From Alphaproteobacteria bacterium (GTDB lineage: Bacteria; Pseudomonadota; Alphaproteobacteria; Caulobacterales; Hyphomonadaceae), in contig JAAEZZ010000005.1 in assembly GCA_018222605.1 (NCBI GenBank), forward strand, positions 186,001 to 250,000: 64,000 bases of DNA, given 5' to 3'. The notes under the pieces are model-generated. The model did not search any database. It was not told the origin of the DNA and saw only the letters and a program-made list of their open reading frames with translations. Shown in pieces: positions 61,444 to 64,000 of this stretch; within the stretch, counting starts at the first letter, position 1, and each line of letters begins with the position of its first letter. A program made the translations under genes and the position numbers.

Positions 61444-64000
61444 ATGAACAGAATGTTGAAGTTCAGCTTGAGCGCCCTTCTGGCGACGGCTGCCATTCCT
61501 GCTGCGCTGGCAGAGCCGGATGCAGGCGGGGAAGACACAAAGCGCCTGGAAACAATTCGCGTTGAAGGGCAGGCGGTTGACGCATCGGTCAGCGACCTGG
61601 CCATCGATTTCGCTGAATATGGTACCCAGGTGCAGCTGATCACGGATGAGGAGATTGAAACAGGGGGCTTCACCAATTTTGGCGAGCTGGCATCTGGCCT
61701 GATCCGCGGGGCCAATATCGGCTATTCCCCGGATGAGGGCGAGTTCACGATCCGCATCGATGGCGGCACTGACCGGGATACACTGTTGCTAGTCGATGGC
61801 GTACCGTATTTTGACCGGTCCTCACCGCTGGAAGACCTCTGGCCGGCCACAGCGATTGATCCACGTATGATCAGTTCTGTTGAAGTGTATCGCGGCGGCA
61901 ACAGCCTGTACTTCGGGTCAAATGGCGGTCTTGGGGTGGTCAGTGTAAAGACGAAAGAGCCTGATGGGACGCTGAAAGGACAATTCGGGGTCTATGCCGG
62001 CGCATTCAAGACGCGCGAGATCTACGGTAATATTTCCGTGCCGCTCGACAAGGAGGGAAAACATTCCTTCCTGGTATATGGTCGTTCCTATGAGACGGAC
62101 GCGCACGAGCTGTTCTCTGAAGAGGCGTATGGCGATAATGTGCTGGCTTTGGGCGGCCGCCACGAATTTCCTTACAGCTACAACAGCCTGGGTCTGAAAT
62201 ATCTCTGGCAGATTGCCCCGGAAACAGAGCTGCGTCTGGGCGCCTCCTATTCTACGGTCGACTTCCGTGACTCCTTCCCGCAGTCCACAGTCTTCCAGCC
62301 TAACTTCACGGAATTTCCGATTTACAATGCGTCCTTCAAGCACCGCTTCAATGACAAGCTGAAGCTGGAAATCGAGGGGCATTACCAGAACCCGCAATTG
62401 AAGAATAACGAGATCGACGCCCGCATCTGTCAGATCCCGCGCGTTCAGGATTTGCCGCAAGACATTCAGGCCCTGGCGGCCGACCAGGGGATCACCAGCT
62501 TCAGCACGGCTTCGCAGTTCGAGGCGTTCGCCGCAGACATTCCGGGACTTCCGGCTGGCTGTGTGACGAATCCATACGGCGGCGCGGGCGGCGCATATGA
62601 CAACCCGGCAAACACGCCGGACGGCATTGAGCGCTCGTTCTGGCTGAACAATGATCCGGACAGTCCCTATTACGGCCAGCCCTACGGCACATTTGACAAC
62701 CCGTTCCCGATTGGCAATCCCATCGGCTATGTCATCCAGTCTACGGCGAGCTTCGGCGATGGCGGCCCGACAAAGGGATTCGGAACGGTTGACCAGAGAG
62801 AGTCCGGTTACACCGATTATGGCCTCAATGCTCGTGCGACATACACATTGAACGACATGGTGGAAGTCGTCGCGGGTATTCAGAATACAAGCTATGAGGA
62901 CAATTCCGACGAAGATTTCGGAGTTCGGAATGTAACGCTGAGCAGTACGGGCATTTATGGTGATTTGCGCCTCAGCCTGCCTGTTCTCGATGGCTTTAGC
63001 GGTTCTTTCGCGGCCCGTCAGGACTTCAATGATAAATTCGATGACCAGTCTGTCTGGAAGGTCGGTCTGCGCCAGAACCTTGGTTATGGTCTTTATGCCC
63101 GTGGATCCGGCGGCACATCCTACAGCCTGCCCAAGATTGATGAAATTGGTGCCTTTGGTTCCGGCTCCAACATCAATCCAGGTCTGGAACCGCAAATGGT
63201 TGATGCTTTCAATATCGGTACGGGTATCGATGGTGACATGTTCGGCGGCACTTACAATATTGAGCTTGGCTATTTTGAGACCCAGATTGAGAACCTTTTC
63301 TCTTCCCGCACGATCGGCCAAGTGTGTTTGCAGTATGCAAACGATGTTGCAAATCCGCTCTATCCGGATCTGGATAATGATACATCTGCGATCCAGAACA
63401 ACCGTAAGTCAATCATCCCGCCGGATTCCTTCTGTTCCTACGCAGCGTCCAAATCTCTTGAGGCCAGCCAGGGGGTTGCCGTCAACGCGTTGAACACCCA
63501 GGAGATCCAAGGCTTCACCATCGATGTGGCCTTCGACTTGGACAAATGGGCGGCTGACTTCTCTTTCACAAAGATGGAATCGCTTGAAGAGAACGCGACC
63601 TATGGCCAGTTTGCCCGGCTTGAAGGCACTGGCATCACGCTGGACGGCAGCTACTCCGCTGCAGAACTGGACACGCTGATCTCCAGAGGGGCATCTGCTG
63701 CGCTGCTGTCACCGGATGGCTACATCATTCCGGGTGTTCGCGGCAGTGCACGGAAGATCCAGTCCACCGAGCGCCCTGACTGGACGCTGTCCGGCCTGAT
63801 CACCTACAAGCCCAATGATCGCTGGGTCTTCTCCCTCAATCCGCGTTGGCAGGGCGACGAGTTTGCCAATTCCGGCACGTCTGTGGCCCGACTGGTCAAT
63901 CCGCAGGGCGAGCGCGTCTTTGAGCGTCTGAACTTCGGTAACTATTTCGTACTCAACGGGTCTGTTCAGTACTTCCTGGGAGATGAGAAACAGCACCGCT
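61444..64000 (+). CDS. TonB-dependent outer-membrane receptor (3' end outside window)
   Basis: The frame from ATG 61444 stays open to the window end, 852 codons, so the gene continues beyond. GGAGAG lies seven bases upstream. A signal peptide (MNRMLKFSLSALLATAAIPAALA) is followed by the plug domain at about 35-170 with the conserved RIDGGTDRDTLLLVDGVPY and ISSVEVYRGGNSLYFGSNG segments, and then beta-barrel strands with long extracellular loops holding several cysteines. No clear TonB box is identified by eye. Such receptors import large or scarce ligands across the outer membrane. Neighbouring phn-type genes suggest an organophosphorus compound, but the protein itself does not reveal the ligand. 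Confidence 0.92.
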   Translation, partial: MNRMLKFSLSALLATAAIPAALAEPDAGGEDTKRLETIRVEGQAVDASVSDLAIDFAEYGTQVQLITDEEIETGGFTNFGELASGLIRGANIGYSPDEGEFTIRIDGGTDRDTLLLVDGVPYFDRSSPLEDLWPATAIDPRMISSVEVYRGGNSLYFGSNGGLGVVSVKTKEPDGTLKGQFGVYAGAFKTREIYGNISVPLDKEGKHSFLVYGRSYETDAHELFSEEAYGDNVLALGGRHEFPYSYNSLGLKYLWQIAPETELRLGASYSTVDFRDSFPQSTVFQPNFTEFPIYNASFKHRFNDKLKLEIEGHYQNPQLKNNEIDARICQIPRVQDLPQDIQALAADQGITSFSTASQFEAFAADIPGLPAGCVTNPYGGAGGAYDNPANTPDGIERSFWLNNDPDSPYYGQPYGTFDNPFPIGNPIGYVIQSTASFGDGGPTKGFGTVDQRESGYTDYGLNARATYTLNDMVEVVAGIQNTSYEDNSDEDFGVRNVTLSSTGIYGDLRLSLPVLDGFSGSFAARQDFNDKFDDQSVWKVGLRQNLGYGLYARGSGGTSYSLPKIDEIGAFGSGSNINPGLEPQMVDAFNIGTGIDGDMFGGTYNIELGYFETQIENLFSSRTIGQVCLQYANDVANPLYPDLDNDTSAIQNNRKSIIPPDSFCSYAASKSLEASQGVAVNALNTQEIQGFTIDVAFDLDKWAADFSFTKMESLEENATYGQFARLEGTGITLDGSYSAAELDTLISRGASAALLSPDGYIIPGVRGSARKIQSTERPDWTLSGLITYKPNDRWVFSLNPRWQGDEFANSGTSVARLVNPQGERVFERLNFGNYFVLNGSVQYFLGDEKQHR

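Noticed and set aside
61918-63321. A 467-codon minus-strand frame opposite the TonB-dependent receptor
   Set aside because: The plus frame has signal peptide, plug motifs and ribosome-binding site; the antisense frame has none.
1-64000. tRNA, rRNA, CRISPR array, prophage or insertion sequence
   Set aside because: Intergenic gaps were read on both strands; no cloverleaf, regular spaced repeats, transposase, integrase or phage gene was found.

Overview
This window is a gene-dense piece of an alphaproteobacterial chromosome. The codons are GC-rich, there is no mobile element, CRISPR array, tRNA or rRNA that I can see, and most genes are linked by short ATGA or TGATG overlaps. The families point to the Caulobacterales/Hyphomonadales side of the class, possibly a marine Hyphomonas-like organism (inference). 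They include an alpha2/beta2-type glycyl-tRNA synthetase, RNase E with an acidic insert, a single long RelA/SpoT protein, a CC0125/CC1285-type lipoprotein, leucyl-transferase Bpt, a TakP-like TRAP transporter and a large TonB-dependent receptor.

Layout. 1-6554: the end of a fatty-acid oxidation 3-hydroxyacyl-CoA dehydrogenase, an AT-rich lipoprotein, RNase E, and an AmiC-type amidase reading away from rne. 6606-11331: a TPR lipoprotein, ispE, a MraY/WecA-like transferase and a convergent polyprenyl synthase. 11497-19264: small envelope genes, a tRNA methyltransferase, a 45-residue membrane peptide, glyQ-glyS and ppdK. 19609-26041: a cell wall hydrolase, an SDR and the NAD de novo set nadA-(unknown secreted protein)-nadB-nadC. 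26041-34994: an M20 hydrolase, then rpoZ-spoT-pyrE-pdxJ-acpS-rnc-era-recO, meeting a GST head-on. 35143-43188: an extensin-like protein, parC, pirin, an APC-like carrier, a sirtuin, VIT1-type and LemA proteins. 43173-50363: a TakPQM-like TRAP operon ending in an aminotransferase, bpt and an SLC13 carrier. 50407-56568: MotB, several unknowns, a dehydrogenase, a DUF389 protein, a Sad-like aldehyde dehydrogenase and an FKBP. 56643-64000: PhnCDE-type ABC transporter, RpiR regulator, HAD phosphatase and TonB-dependent receptor.

The first 56 kb is mostly housekeeping. The most system-like part is the last 7.4 kb. There the two divergent promoter regions each carry a 15-bp palindrome of the same shape (TTGArTATwwyTCAA), which suggests that the RpiR protein controls outer-membrane uptake, inner-membrane uptake and dephosphorylation of one organophosphorus ligand. 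Other points worth checking are a compositionally foreign internal stretch in glyS, a perfect hairpin that hides the ribosome-binding site of a small lipoprotein, overlapping palindromes in the nadA promoter, and an unknown secreted protein embedded in the nad operon.
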